64,000 nucleotides of DNA from Lysinibacillus fusiformis. GTDB taxonomy: Bacteria > Bacillota > Bacilli > Bacillales_A > Planococcaceae. Made by a program: the position numbers and the translations under genes. The DNA is taken from NCBI RefSeq assembly GCF_002845985.1, contig NZ_PDFK01000004.1, forward strand, positions 62,001 to 126,000. Reading direction: 5' to 3'. The notes beneath the pieces are model-generated. The model was given only the letters and a program-made list of their open reading frames with translations, was not told the DNA's origin and did no database searches. This document shows positions 17,702 through 26,449 of this stretch, piece by piece (position 1 is the first letter of the stretch; every line of letters starts with the position of its first letter).

Positions 17702-17773
17702 GTTCTATCACCTTTTCATTTCGATCGTTCCATGCTAGATGTTTGCATGCCTTCTGACGTTAACGGTCATCGC

Positions 17774-18925
17774 CTATTGCATGGCATCATATAAGACCTT
17801 GCCTGCCTTAATTGTTTGATAAAGCTTTAAATGTTCATCCATAATCACAGCATCTGCATCATAGCCTTGCACAAGCTGCCCTTTATTGGTTAATTTCAAT
17901 TGCTGAGCAGCATTGAAGCTTGACATTTTCACAAGCTCCTCCATTGTACATTTCGTAATATGACGCATATTTCGTATAGCTTGATCCATTTTTAAAATAC
18001 TACCCGCTAAAGCACCGTTTGATAAATGAGCGCCCGCTTCAGTCACATGAACCATTTGGCCGCCTAAATCATACGCTCCATATGGCATACCCTTTGCGCG
18101 CATCGCATCAGTAATTAATATAAGACCGTCTGCTCCCTTTAACCGATAGGCCATTTCCACTGCCCCTTCATGTATATGAATAAAATCAACAATGAGCTCA
18201 GCCTTGATGGCATCTAGCAACAAGACGCCACCAACGACACCTGGGTCACGATGATGGAATGGACGCATTTGATTGTATAAATGTGTCCCCTGTGAAGCAC
18301 CTAATTGAACCGCTTCTTGCATTTGCTCAAATGTTGCATCTGAATGACCAATCGATACGATGACACCGCTTGCAGAAATGCTTTGCACTGCTGCCATGCC
18401 ATTCATTTCCTCTGGTGCTAGCGTAATTTGCTTAATTTTATGGCCACTTAATTCCTGCCATTTTGTCCATATAGCCATATCAAGCGGGACAATATAGTCA
18501 AGAGGTTGTGCTCCCGCCCGCTCTTTTGAAACAAATGGTCCTTCAATATGAAGCCCCAATATTTCCGCCTCATCTGACTGTGGCTGGAACTGTGCCACAT
18601 TGGCAATGGCCCGCTCAATTTTGTCATAGCTTTGTGTCATAGTTGTTGCTAAAAAGCTTGTCGTACCTTCTTTGAGTAACGATTGTGCCATTATATGAAG
18701 TCCCTCATCTGAGGCATCCATTGTATCCATTTGAGCGGACCCATGAATATGCATATCAATAAATCCAGGCAATAAAAATTTCCCTGAACCATCTAGCTGT
18801 TCCACATGATTGACATTGAGCTGTGTAGCAATTTGTGCAATTTTGCCATCCTTCATCCACACATCCACTTGCTCATCTCGACCATTTGCGTTGACCACTG
18901 TGATGTTCCGAATTATTAAACTCAA
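17774..18925 (-). CDS. nagA: N-acetylglucosamine-6-phosphate deacetylase
   Basis: The protein is an amidohydrolase with the metal-binding DMHIHG motif, the catalytic-region LHIEGPFV, HLYNQMRPFHHRDPG and the late ILITDAMRAKG aspartate. It removes acetate from GlcNAc-6-phosphate to feed NagB. I chose the TTG at 18923-18925, giving 383 aa, because GAGGAG lies 9 nt upstream. The ATG at 18932-18934 abuts that site, and the longer frame to 18973 lacks one. Confidence 0.95.
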   Translation of the reverse strand: MSLIIRNITVVNANGRDEQVDVWMKDGKIAQIATQLNVNHVEQLDGSGKFLLPGFIDMHIHGSAQMDTMDASDEGLHIMAQSLLKEGTTSFLATTMTQSYDKIERAIANVAQFQPQSDEAEILGLHIEGPFVSKERAGAQPLDYIVPLDMAIWTKWQELSGHKIKQITLAPEEMNGMAAVQSISASGVIVSIGHSDATFEQMQEAVQLGASQGTHLYNQMRPFHHRDPGVVGGVLLLDAIKAELIVDFIHIHEGAVEMAYRLKGADGLILITDAMRAKGMPYGAYDLGGQMVHVTEAGAHLSNGALAGSILKMDQAIRNMRHITKCTMEELVKMSSFNAAQQLKLTNKGQLVQGYDADAVIMDEHLKLYQTIKAGKVLYDAMQ

Positions 18926-18950
18926 GAAAAACATCTCCTCTTCTTGAACA

Positions 18951-19010
18951 AGGGCTGTTGAAAAGGTGTCCATTTGCCATTTCCTATGTGTAGCTTTTGC
19001 AAACAGCCCT
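18951..19010 (-). repeat. Inverted repeat between nagE and nagA
   Basis: AGGGCTGTT (18951-18959) and AACAGCCCT (19002-19010) are perfect inverted repeats about 42 nt apart in the gap between the two cistrons. There is no U tract, so it looks like an mRNA processing or stability element rather than a full terminator (inference). Confidence 0.5.
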
Positions 19011-19018
19011 ATTTGTTG

Positions 19019-20965
19019 TTACTTTTTCATTGCAATAATATTGGTAGAGCCCGCTCGTTGATAGCCAGATTTTCCGAGTGTAATCTCTTGACCCATTAAA
19101 CTTGTGAAAACAACTGGTGTGATCACAGAAGGTACTTGGTCTTTAATTTGATTGATATCAGCCTTTAAAAGCATATCTCCACGCTGAATTTTTTGACCAT
19201 CCGTGACGAACAGGTCAAAGCCTTTACCATCAAGTTTGACTGTATCTAAACCAACATGAATTAATACTTCCAGACCTGCATCTGATTTCAAGCCAATCGC
19301 ATGCTTCGTTGGGAAAATCATCACCACTTCCCCATCAAACGGTGCATAAACTGTGCCATCCATTGGACGAATACCAAACCCAGGACCCATCAACCCTGCC
19401 GAAAATGCCTCATCTGGCACTTCTGATAATGGCAATAAATCACCTGTCATGGGCATTTCAAAATCATGGAAGTTCGTTGTTTCATTTTTGACTGCTTCTT
19501 GCACTACAGGCTGTGCTGTTGGCACTTGTGTATTTGTAGGTGCTGGATTGCCTTTTTTCAAACGATCTTTGATAGCCTCTGCTAAAAACTCAACAGATGT
19601 ACCAATAATCACTTGAACATTCGTTTTACTAATGCGCATTACCCCTCGTGCACCTGTTTGCTTCAATGTTTTTTCATCTACAACATTGGCATCCTGTACA
19701 GACAGTCGTAAGCGAGTTGTACAGTAATCCACTTGCTGAATATTTTCTTTTCCACCTAATGCTTCAATTGTATAGTAGGCACGTAAATCAACATCGTCAG
19801 AAATGGCAGCATTTGCTTCTCCATCCTCTTCCTCGTCGTCTTCACGTCCAGGTGTTTTTAAGTCTAATTTTTTGATTAAGAAATAGAATACAACAAAGTA
19901 AATCGCACCAAAGCCTAAGCCTAAAGGCAGTAAGAGCAATGGTTTATCTGCTAGACCTAAGTTTAATAAATAGTCAATTAAACCTGCCGAGAATCCAAAG
20001 CCATCACGGAATCCAACGATATAGGCCACAGCGAGTGCTATACCTGTTAGTACAGCATGAATACCATATAGAACTGGTGATAAGAACATAAATGAAAACT
20101 CAATCGGTTCTGTAACACCTGTTAAAAAAGCTGTCAAAGCGATGGAAAAGAACATCCCACCAACGACAGGACGTTTTTCTTTTTTCGCTGCAAAGTACAT
20201 CGCCAAACATGCTGCTGGTAAACCAAACATCATGATTGGGAAGAAACCAGCTTGGAAATGTCCAGCTGATGGGTCTCCCGCTAAGAAACGGTGGATGTCC
20301 CCTTTCACCACTTCGCCCGCAGCATTCGTAAATTCACCAAAATCAAACCAAATGACCGTGTTAATGACATGGTGTAAACCAACTGGAATTAATAGACGGT
20401 TGAAGAAACCATACATTCCAACACCAAGTGATCCTGCGCCAATCATCCAATTGCCGACAGAATCAATACCACCTTGAATTGGTCCCCACACAATCGCTAA
20501 AATACTAGCTAAAATCGCCATGGTAATGGACGTAATAATCGGTACAAAGCGCCGTCCGCCAAAGAATGATAACCATTCTGGAAATTTCACATTATAATAT
20601 TTGTTATATAATAAGCCTGCCGTAATACCGGCAATAATACCACCAAACACACCCATATTTAATTCTTCATTAACAGTTCCTAAAACGGCCACTAATACAA
20701 GATGAGCAATCGCACCTGCAAGTGCTGCGCCCCCACTGCTATCATGTGCAAATCCCATCGCAATCCCAATCGCAAAAATGATTGGTAAATTGCCAAGTAT
20801 AGCATTGCCCGAAGCGGCCATAATACTAGCAATGTACTGGATTGCTTCATTCGGTACGGCTCCAAGCATATCCCCTGAACCTAAACGCAATAGTAATGCT
20901 GCTGCTGGTAATGTAGCGATTGGAAACATGAGAGACTTACCGATTTTTTGTAAGAAAGCAAACAT
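19019..20965 (-). CDS. GlcNAc-specific PTS permease, EIICBA fusion
   Basis: The 648-aa protein fuses three PTS domains. The EIIC membrane domain (about 1-370) has the MFPIATLPAAALLLRLG start and the GLHHVINTVIWFDFGEF substrate region. EIIB (about 390-470) has the phospho-cysteine in DYCTTRLRLSV. EIIA (about 500-648) has the phospho-histidine in VLIHVGLDTVKLDG. It imports and phosphorylates N-acetylglucosamine; homologues are called NagE or NagP. It is the first gene of the operon, preceded by a NagR-like operator and a cre-like site. Confidence 0.94.
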   Translation of the reverse strand: MFAFLQKIGKSLMFPIATLPAAALLLRLGSGDMLGAVPNEAIQYIASIMAASGNAILGNLPIIFAIGIAMGFAHDSSGGAALAGAIAHLVLVAVLGTVNEELNMGVFGGIIAGITAGLLYNKYYNVKFPEWLSFFGGRRFVPIITSITMAILASILAIVWGPIQGGIDSVGNWMIGAGSLGVGMYGFFNRLLIPVGLHHVINTVIWFDFGEFTNAAGEVVKGDIHRFLAGDPSAGHFQAGFFPIMMFGLPAACLAMYFAAKKEKRPVVGGMFFSIALTAFLTGVTEPIEFSFMFLSPVLYGIHAVLTGIALAVAYIVGFRDGFGFSAGLIDYLLNLGLADKPLLLLPLGLGFGAIYFVVFYFLIKKLDLKTPGREDDEEEDGEANAAISDDVDLRAYYTIEALGGKENIQQVDYCTTRLRLSVQDANVVDEKTLKQTGARGVMRISKTNVQVIIGTSVEFLAEAIKDRLKKGNPAPTNTQVPTAQPVVQEAVKNETTNFHDFEMPMTGDLLPLSEVPDEAFSAGLMGPGFGIRPMDGTVYAPFDGEVVMIFPTKHAIGLKSDAGLEVLIHVGLDTVKLDGKGFDLFVTDGQKIQRGDMLLKADINQIKDQVPSVITPVVFTSLMGQEITLGKSGYQRAGSTNIIAMKK

Positions 20966-20986
20966 TATTTATCCCCCTTTGGTATA

Positions 20987-21000
20987 GTTGTCTAGACCAC
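20987..21000. promoter_or_regulatory. NagR/YvoA-type operator
   Basis: The palindrome GTTGTCTAGACCAC, within a longer TGGTATA...TAGACCA context, resembles the dre operators bound by the GntR/HutC regulator NagR of B. subtilis. It lies 21 bp upstream of the permease start codon, in the position of a roadblock repressor site. Confidence 0.7.
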
Positions 21001-21010
21001 TTTAGTAAAA

Positions 21011-21024
21011 AAAAAGCGTTTTCA
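21011..21024 (-). promoter_or_regulatory. cre-like catabolite-responsive element
   Basis: The minus strand reads TGAAAACGCTTTTT, matching the CcpA site consensus TGAAANCGNTTNCA except for the last two bases. It sits just upstream of the NagR-like operator. Confidence 0.55.
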
Positions 21025-21094
21025 CTAAGTTGCTATTATTATAGGCGCAATTCAAAAAAAAATAAATACTTTTTTAATATTTCGTGTTGCCCAA

Positions 21095-21126
21095 TAAAAA
21101 AACCGCACCCTAATTCAATTAGGGCA
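21095..21126 (-). terminator. Terminator of the ABC-2 transporter operon
   Basis: GTGCCCTAATT pairs with AATTAGGGTGC and is followed by GG and T7 on the minus strand. Confidence 0.85.
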
Positions 21127-21142
21127 CAGTTCTTATTTTAGA

Positions 21143-22084
21143 TTATGCAGTTATATCACGTTTCATAAAGGTTGTATAACTAATCACAAGGAACAAGAAT
21201 GCATAAACAGCAAGCACAGTTAAAGAGAAAGGCATCGTAACATCCGCAATCATGGAGCCACCACCATGTTCATACTGTGTTAAATCTGAATGCGTGAGCC
21301 AAATGTATTTGACAATGTCGTATCTACTCAAGAACATAACAATCATGCCACCTGTAAAGGAGAGGAACATCGTTAAACCAATCGCTAATGAGCTTGAACG
21401 GAACACCGAACCTACTAAAAAGGCAAATAATGTAGACATAACAAAATCACCACTAGAAAGTAGATAATGATACGCTAAATCCCCCCATACAGCCTTTTCA
21501 ACTACTTGACCATTGACGATTTCTAATTCGACACCTGTTCCCATACCAAACAAGATCAAGCCCACAAGAGCACTTACCACCACATTCACAGCATATAAGA
21601 ATAAACCAAATAGGAAGGTTGACAGTAGTTTGGACGTTAACACTTTCGCACGAGACATCGGACGTGTTAACAGCATTTTAATCGTACCCGTTGAAAATTC
21701 GCTCGACACAATACTAGCCGCTGTAATAACCGTAAATAACGTAACAAGTGTGAGCATACCACTTGTAAAGGACATAAAGCTCGCAAGACTATTATCCTTT
21801 TGACTAGGCGCATCATTAGCTAAACGATATTCAGAAATAGCGATTTGCTCTTCATAACGGGCCTTATCTTCCTCCATTAAATCATCACTTGCAAGCATCT
21901 CCTTGTTCGCTTGGATTGCTTGCTGCTCGATCTCCTGCCAGGAGCCTTCATCTGTTGATTTTACTTCATAATATTTCATGATAGCACCAGGAACAAGAAT
22001 AACAAGAATGAGCATCGCCACCATTGCCCAGGTTCCCTTTTTATGCCATAATTTCATCCACTCATTTTGAATTAGCTTCAGCAA
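21143..22084 (-). CDS. ABC-2 type transporter permease
   Basis: The 313-aa protein has six membrane helices with a large extracytoplasmic loop of about 75 residues after helix 1, and the ABC2 motif EFSTGTIKMLLTRPMSRAKVLTSK in the cytoplasmic coupling region (quoted in part: TIKMLLTRPMSR). It pairs with the ATPase upstream, whose last 23 bp overlap its start. Such exporters often give resistance to bacitracin-like or other antimicrobial peptides, but the substrate is not evident. Confidence 0.88.
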   Translation of the reverse strand: MLKLIQNEWMKLWHKKGTWAMVAMLILVILVPGAIMKYYEVKSTDEGSWQEIEQQAIQANKEMLASDDLMEEDKARYEEQIAISEYRLANDAPSQKDNSLASFMSFTSGMLTLVTLFTVITAASIVSSEFSTGTIKMLLTRPMSRAKVLTSKLLSTFLFGLFLYAVNVVVSALVGLILFGMGTGVELEIVNGQVVEKAVWGDLAYHYLLSSGDFVMSTLFAFLVGSVFRSSSLAIGLTMFLSFTGGMIVMFLSRYDIVKYIWLTHSDLTQYEHGGGSMIADVTMPFSLTVLAVYAFLFLVISYTTFMKRDITA

Positions 22085-22982
22085 TTTGTCCGCCTCCAGT
22101 CATTTCTAAGAATTGATCCTCTAATGTTTTTTGATGTGGCTGTACAGCAAATAGTTGCATACCCGCTTGCACTAATTGAGTCGTCAATGCTGGAACATCC
22201 TCTTTCTTCATTTCCACTACATAGCCATCATTTTCAGCAACGAAATGGTAATCATGCTGTTCAAAATGAGCAGACAGCTGTTCTTTTGGCTGTGCCTCCA
22301 CATAATAAAAGGATGAGCTTTCATTGTGAATATCACGGAGGTCAATGAGTTGCCCATTTTGAATCACTGCCACGCGATCACACATTAACTCAATTTCAGA
22401 TAATAAATGACTCGATACAAAAACGGATACGCCATCTTCCGAAGCAATCTTGCGCAGGTACATACGGAACTCACGAATACCAGCAGGGTCTAAGCCATTT
22501 GTTGGTTCATCTAAAATTAAAAACTTCGGTCGATGTAGCAGCGCCTGCGCTAATCCTAGTCGTTGGCGCATCCCTAGTGAATACGTAGAAACCTTTTCAT
22601 GTATACGGTTTTCAAGACCCACCTGTTGAACGACCTCTTGAATTCGTTCTTTCGTCACATTTTTATGCATACGTGCAAAATGGAGTAAATTTTTATAGCC
22701 TGACATAAATTTATACATCTCTGGATTTTCGACAATTACGCCAACCTTACTAATGGCTTCCTCATAATGCTCTTGTAGGGAAAGTCCATCAATAATGACA
22801 TTGCCCTCTGTTGGATGCATCAGCCCGGTCATCATTCGTATGGTCGTTGTTTTCCCCGCTCCATTCGGTCCTAAAAATCCTGTAATCTGCCCTGGATATA
22901 AATCAATGTTTAACTGTTGAATTAATTGCTTGCCTCGAATTGTTTTCGATAAATTTTGCAATTGTACAATTGGTTCTGTCAT
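22062..22982 (-). CDS. ABC transporter ATP-binding protein (BcrA-like)
   Basis: The 306-aa ATPase has Walker A GPNGAGKTT, signature YSLGMRQRLGLAQAL, Walker B FLILDEPTNGLDP and the switch His in VFVSSHLLSE. The C-terminal 80-residue extension is typical of BcrA/DrrA-type subunits of ABC-2 exporters. It is the first gene of a two-gene operon with the permease at 21143-22084. Confidence 0.93.
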   Translation of the reverse strand: MTEPIVQLQNLSKTIRGKQLIQQLNIDLYPGQITGFLGPNGAGKTTTIRMMTGLMHPTEGNVIIDGLSLQEHYEEAISKVGVIVENPEMYKFMSGYKNLLHFARMHKNVTKERIQEVVQQVGLENRIHEKVSTYSLGMRQRLGLAQALLHRPKFLILDEPTNGLDPAGIREFRMYLRKIASEDGVSVFVSSHLLSEIELMCDRVAVIQNGQLIDLRDIHNESSSFYYVEAQPKEQLSAHFEQHDYHFVAENDGYVVEMKKEDVPALTTQLVQAGMQLFAVQPHQKTLEDQFLEMTGGGQIAEANSK

Positions 22983-23127
22983 ATTTTTTCACCCTTTCTT
23001 ATCCATTTCGCCTTGGCATAATGGCGTCCCGATTTTGATTGTCCTTCCACGATCAAAATCTATGACATCTGCCAGCGACTATATCCTCAATCAGTAGATG
23101 CTATTGAAGCAACACTGCTAAAAATGC

Positions 23128-23829
23128 TTACTGACGATAAAATCCCTTCATCCACTCGACTGCGTCCTTATTCGCCACATCGCGTAAGGTTTCAACTTCT
23201 TCATAAGCCGTGATGGACCCCGCCTGCAATAAAATAATTTGATCTAAAATAGGTTCTACCTCATATAATTCATGTGTTGATAGCAAAATCGTTTGATTTT
23301 CGATATCTGTAAATTGAATTAAGCCCTTAATCAACTGCTCTCTCACAATGGGATCAAGCCCAGCAAATGGCTCATCCATGACATAAAAAGGAACCTCTCG
23401 ACCAAGCGTAGCAGCCATTTTCATCCGACCACGATTACCCTTTGATAATTGACGTAGCTTCGTATTTTTATCCACCTGTAAAAATTGTGCGACAATACAG
23501 GCCTTATCATAGGAAAAATCTTCAAATTGAGAGGCATAATACTGGAATAGCTGTTCGCCCGTATAATACTCAAAAAACAAATCAGTATCGGGTAAATAAG
23601 CAATTTGGTCCGCACTTCTACGTGTGACAGGCTTGCCATTCAGTGTGACTTTACCGGCAGAAGGTCGTAATAAACCTGCTAATACTTTCATTAGCGTAGA
23701 TTTACCACTTCCATTTTCCCCTACAAGCCCAATGATTTGTCCAATCGGGAAGGAAAAGGATATATCCTGTAAAATCGGCTTTTTCTTATATTGAAAAGAC
23801 ACATTTGATAGCTCTAACATACCCTTCAC
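23128..23829 (-). CDS. ABC transporter ATP-binding protein (YtrB-like)
   Basis: The 233-aa ATPase has Walker A GENGSGKSTLMK, signature LSKGNRGRMKMAATL, Walker B FYVMDEPFAGLDP and the H-loop ILLSTHELYE. The LSKG signature and the neighbouring GntR gene match the YtrB-type ATPases of the ytrGABCDEF family of Bacillus, which respond to cell-wall antibiotics. It starts one base after the GntR stop and is the last gene of the operon. Confidence 0.92.
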   Translation of the reverse strand: MKGMLELSNVSFQYKKKPILQDISFSFPIGQIIGLVGENGSGKSTLMKVLAGLLRPSAGKVTLNGKPVTRRSADQIAYLPDTDLFFEYYTGEQLFQYYASQFEDFSYDKACIVAQFLQVDKNTKLRQLSKGNRGRMKMAATLGREVPFYVMDEPFAGLDPIVREQLIKGLIQFTDIENQTILLSTHELYEVEPILDQIILLQAGSITAYEEVETLRDVANKDAVEWMKGFYRQ

Positions 23830-23830
23830 C

Positions 23831-24187
23831 TCACGCTTTATTTTTCAAAACATCAAGCATTTCTTCCTTTGAAAAGCCTAATGCCTCAATCGATGTTAAA
23901 AAGTTTTCAGCTAGCTGATTTTTCATTTCTTCTCGTAATAATTCAATGCGTTCCTCATTGCTTGTAATAAATGTACCCTGACCTCGTTTGGTTTCCGTTA
24001 TCTTCATCGCCTCTAACTCCTTATAGACACGTTGCACCGTATTGACATTCACACCTGTTTCAACTGCATATTCTCGAACGGACGGCAGTCGATCTCCCAG
24101 CCGTAACTTTCCCTTCAAAATGTCCCCACAAATTCGATCGACAAGCTGGCTATAAATCGGTTTATCACGTGAAAAATCCATTGTCAT
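23831..24187 (-). CDS. GntR-family regulator, YtrA subgroup
   Basis: The 118-aa protein is a short GntR member: an N-terminal winged helix (about 1-75, with LPSVREYAVETGVNVNTV and YKELEAMKITETKRGQGTF-type wing) and only a short two-helix C-terminus. This is the YtrA layout. It probably represses its own operon by binding the perfect inverted repeat at 24977-25006. It overlaps the upstream permease gene by 4 bp. Confidence 0.93.
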   Translation of the reverse strand: MTMDFSRDKPIYSQLVDRICGDILKGKLRLGDRLPSVREYAVETGVNVNTVQRVYKELEAMKITETKRGQGTFITSNEERIELLREEMKNQLAENFLTSIEALGFSKEEMLDVLKNKA

Positions 24188-24960
24188 CGTAATACCACCT
24201 TTTCAAGCCATTTGGATGCTGCTAAAAAGAGCAGTAGCATGAATAATGTCATTGCCACTTCTTCGACAACATAAAACGAACCTAGCATCCATTCCATTGT
24301 CATCTCTTTCCCTTTTGGTAAGTACTGTTCGATATGGCGAAGCGAAACTTCTCCACGGAGGAAGATCGTTTGGTACAGCTCACTTTCCGTCATTCGCACC
24401 CAACCAGCTGTCGTTAAATAAAATGCAGCCATTGTCAGCACAATCGAAAAACGTCCTATTACGCGCTTCAACTGCAAATAAAAAGCTAAAAAGAATAAAA
24501 GAAGGATAAATAGCATTAATTGGAAAATCATTAACACAATAACAACTAATACCAAAGTCAATAAAATTTGTCCAGTACTTACAATCAGTTCATCTTTAAT
24601 ATTGTAGATGGCTATACTCGTAAAAAGTGTATTGAAGAGGACATAGCCTATTAACGAGCAAACCAACTTTGCACCGATAAGCTTCGTGATAGAGCTTGTT
24701 GAATGTAGCCAGCTCTCCTTTGCTTTAATATCCAAACGCAGCGTCGCTAAAAATTGTAAGACAGAATAAAATCCGCCTAGAGCAAGGACGAGCATCGTAA
24801 AGGCAAATGCTAGTTGATTCTCATGCGCAAAGAGATCAACATATTGATGTAATACATAGGGAACGATCCAAGATAACATGAGACCAATAAATATCCCCAC
24901 TAGAAACCATGATCGGTAAAGTACCCATTCTTTTTTTAAAAGCCCTGCAAAACTTTTCAA
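24184..24960 (-). CDS. Membrane permease subunit of the YtrA-controlled ABC system
   Basis: The 258-aa protein has about six membrane helices and no ATPase motif, and is the likely membrane partner of the ATPase at 23128-23829. I prefer the TTG at 24958-24960, giving MKSFAGLLKKEW, because GAGGTG lies upstream at a normal distance; the GTG at 24967-24969 overlaps it. It is first in the operon, directly behind the inverted-repeat operator. The substrate is unknown; cell-envelope stress defence is a family-based guess. Confidence 0.82.
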   Translation of the reverse strand: MKSFAGLLKKEWVLYRSWFLVGIFIGLMLSWIVPYVLHQYVDLFAHENQLAFAFTMLVLALGGFYSVLQFLATLRLDIKAKESWLHSTSSITKLIGAKLVCSLIGYVLFNTLFTSIAIYNIKDELIVSTGQILLTLVLVVIVLMIFQLMLFILLLFFLAFYLQLKRVIGRFSIVLTMAAFYLTTAGWVRMTESELYQTIFLRGEVSLRHIEQYLPKGKEMTMEWMLGSFYVVEEVAMTLFMLLLFLAASKWLEKVVLR

Positions 24961-24976
24961 CCTCAACACCTCATGT

Positions 24977-25006
24977 CATAGTGTACTAGTCAAATAGTAC
25001 ACTATG
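24977..25006. promoter_or_regulatory. YtrA-type operator
   Basis: CATAGTGTACT (24977-24987) and AGTACACTATG (24996-25006) form a perfect 11-bp inverted repeat. The AGTGTA...TACACT core matches known YtrA-family sites. It overlaps the promoter region of the permease/gntR/ATPase operon. Confidence 0.8.
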
Positions 25007-25248
25007 ACTTTTTAATTTTCAAGTGGCAAATACAAGAAAAAGGAAAAAACTTTTTCTTTAGGTCTGTCCTTTTAAAAAGCCTTCCATTCCTTTATTCTTT
25101 TGCAATATGAATGAATATTTGATTGAATAAACGGGGCTCATTTGTGCATGCAGGAATACTTCTTTATCTAAACGTCGCTTCTCGAAGGTATTCGCATGTG
25201 AAAAACAGAATATATTGATAGCATTCTAAGAGATAAGGTGGTATTTGA

Positions 25249-25470
25249 ATGGAGAAAAGAGTTGTCTTTGACTTTGAAATTGAGTTTACAAATGGAGGTG
25301 GCATACAAGGGCAGGAATTCCGTCTTGATCTTAATGGAGATGATATATCGGACGAAGAGCTAGCAAAGTATATTGTGGAAGATATGCGCTTGCTTATGGT
25401 AGATAAGGTGCAAATCCTCAATAAGAAAATTATTACTGAAAAGCATAAACGAAGCACTCTTAATGAGTAA
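25249..25470 (+). CDS. Small conserved cytoplasmic protein
   Basis: The 73-aa acidic protein begins MEKRVVFDFEIEFTNGGGIQ and has no signal peptide or membrane helix. AAGGTGG lies 9 nt before the ATG, which favours a real gene. I recall similar short proteins in Bacillaceae, sometimes labelled cyclase, without known function. It is monocistronic, with a terminator hairpin at 25546-25580. Confidence 0.75.
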   Translation: MEKRVVFDFEIEFTNGGGIQGQEFRLDLNGDDISDEELAKYIVEDMRLLMVDKVQILNKKIITEKHKRSTLNE

Positions 25471-25545
25471 TAAGAAAGGATATGGAGCTAGTATTGCTTT
25501 TGATTTAAAAATTCCCTTCATCCTTTATTTATCAGCAAATGCAAA

Positions 25546-25580
25546 AACTCCATTTTGAAAAAAATGATCAAAATGGAGTT
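25546..25580. terminator. Terminator hairpin
   Basis: AACTCCATTTTG pairs with CAAAATGGAGTT. The T run on the plus side is weak, but A residues precede the stem, so it may work better for minus-strand transcripts. Confidence 0.6.
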
Positions 25581-25807
25581 AATCTTTCTAACTAAGTATG
25601 GAATTTTTATAAGAATATTTAATCAATTAAATGAGCTTCTAATGCTTCTTCAATTTATTAAAATACCATAGTCTGTAAAAATCTTCATCATGTTTTGGAC
25701 ACTTATAATCAATTGCTATTTGAGAAAGATCCTCTATTCACTTATAGCTTTTAGAAGTTGATCCTTCTAATTATAGCTTCTGAGTTAAATTGTTAATAAT
25801 ATTACTT
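25581..25807. other. Intergenic region with decayed-looking minus-strand frame
   Basis: No intact gene was found. On the minus strand, stop-interrupted fragments such as IEDLSQIAIDYKCPKHDEDF suggest a former coding region, but I cannot assign a family. A small hairpin near 25753-25770 (TAGAAG/CTTCTA) may end the ABC operon transcript. Confidence 0.3.
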
Positions 25808-26443
25808 TTATAACTTCTCTAACTTAAATTTATTTATTCTATAAACTTCATCACAAAGAAGATCGATATCCTCTTGATTATGACTGGTCATAATAATTGT
25901 TTTCCCTTCCTTTTTATAATTAAGTAAGAGGCTACGTAAGTTTTCTACACTTTCAAAATCTAAAGCATTAAATGGTTCATCTAATATTAATACTTCTTGA
26001 TTTTCCATAAATGCTTGTGCTAAAGCTAGCTTTTGCTTCATGCCTAGTGAATACTTCCGTACTTTCTGTTCAGCTGTGGGCTGAAGTCCAACTAATTCCA
26101 TTGTTTTAATGATTTGCTCATCATCAATTTTATTCTGTATCATAGCCAGAGATTTTAGATTTTCAAAACCCGTTTTATTTCCTAAATATCCTGGCCTATC
26201 AATTATGACTCCAAAGTTCTTAGGAAAAGTTATATCCTTATGTAAATATTCTCCCCTGATTACTATTTCACCATGATCGGGTCTAACAAATCCACAAATC
26301 AACTTAAATAATACAGATTTCCCAGAACCGTTAGGACCTACAATTCCATATATTTTCCCCTTTTCAATAGTTAAATCTATATCTTGAAATATAGTTAAGC
26401 CCTTATAGGACTTTTTGACATTTCTTACTTCAATAAGGCTCAT
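25808..26443 (-). CDS. ABC transporter ATP-binding protein
   Basis: The 211-aa ATPase has Walker A GPNGSGKSVLFK (Val in place of the usual Thr/Ser after GKS), signature YSLGMKQKLALAQAF, Walker B VLILDEPFNALDFE and the H-loop IIMTSHNQED. It lacks any C-terminal extension. It is the last gene of a three-gene operon with two large permeases and is 6 bp from the middle one. The operon follows a gene for a small secreted protein, so it is probably an exporter or a self-protection pump. Confidence 0.92.
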   Translation of the reverse strand: MSLIEVRNVKKSYKGLTIFQDIDLTIEKGKIYGIVGPNGSGKSVLFKLICGFVRPDHGEIVIRGEYLHKDITFPKNFGVIIDRPGYLGNKTGFENLKSLAMIQNKIDDEQIIKTMELVGLQPTAEQKVRKYSLGMKQKLALAQAFMENQEVLILDEPFNALDFESVENLRSLLLNYKKEGKTIIMTSHNQEDIDLLCDEVYRINKFKLEKL

Positions 26444-26449
26444 ATATAG

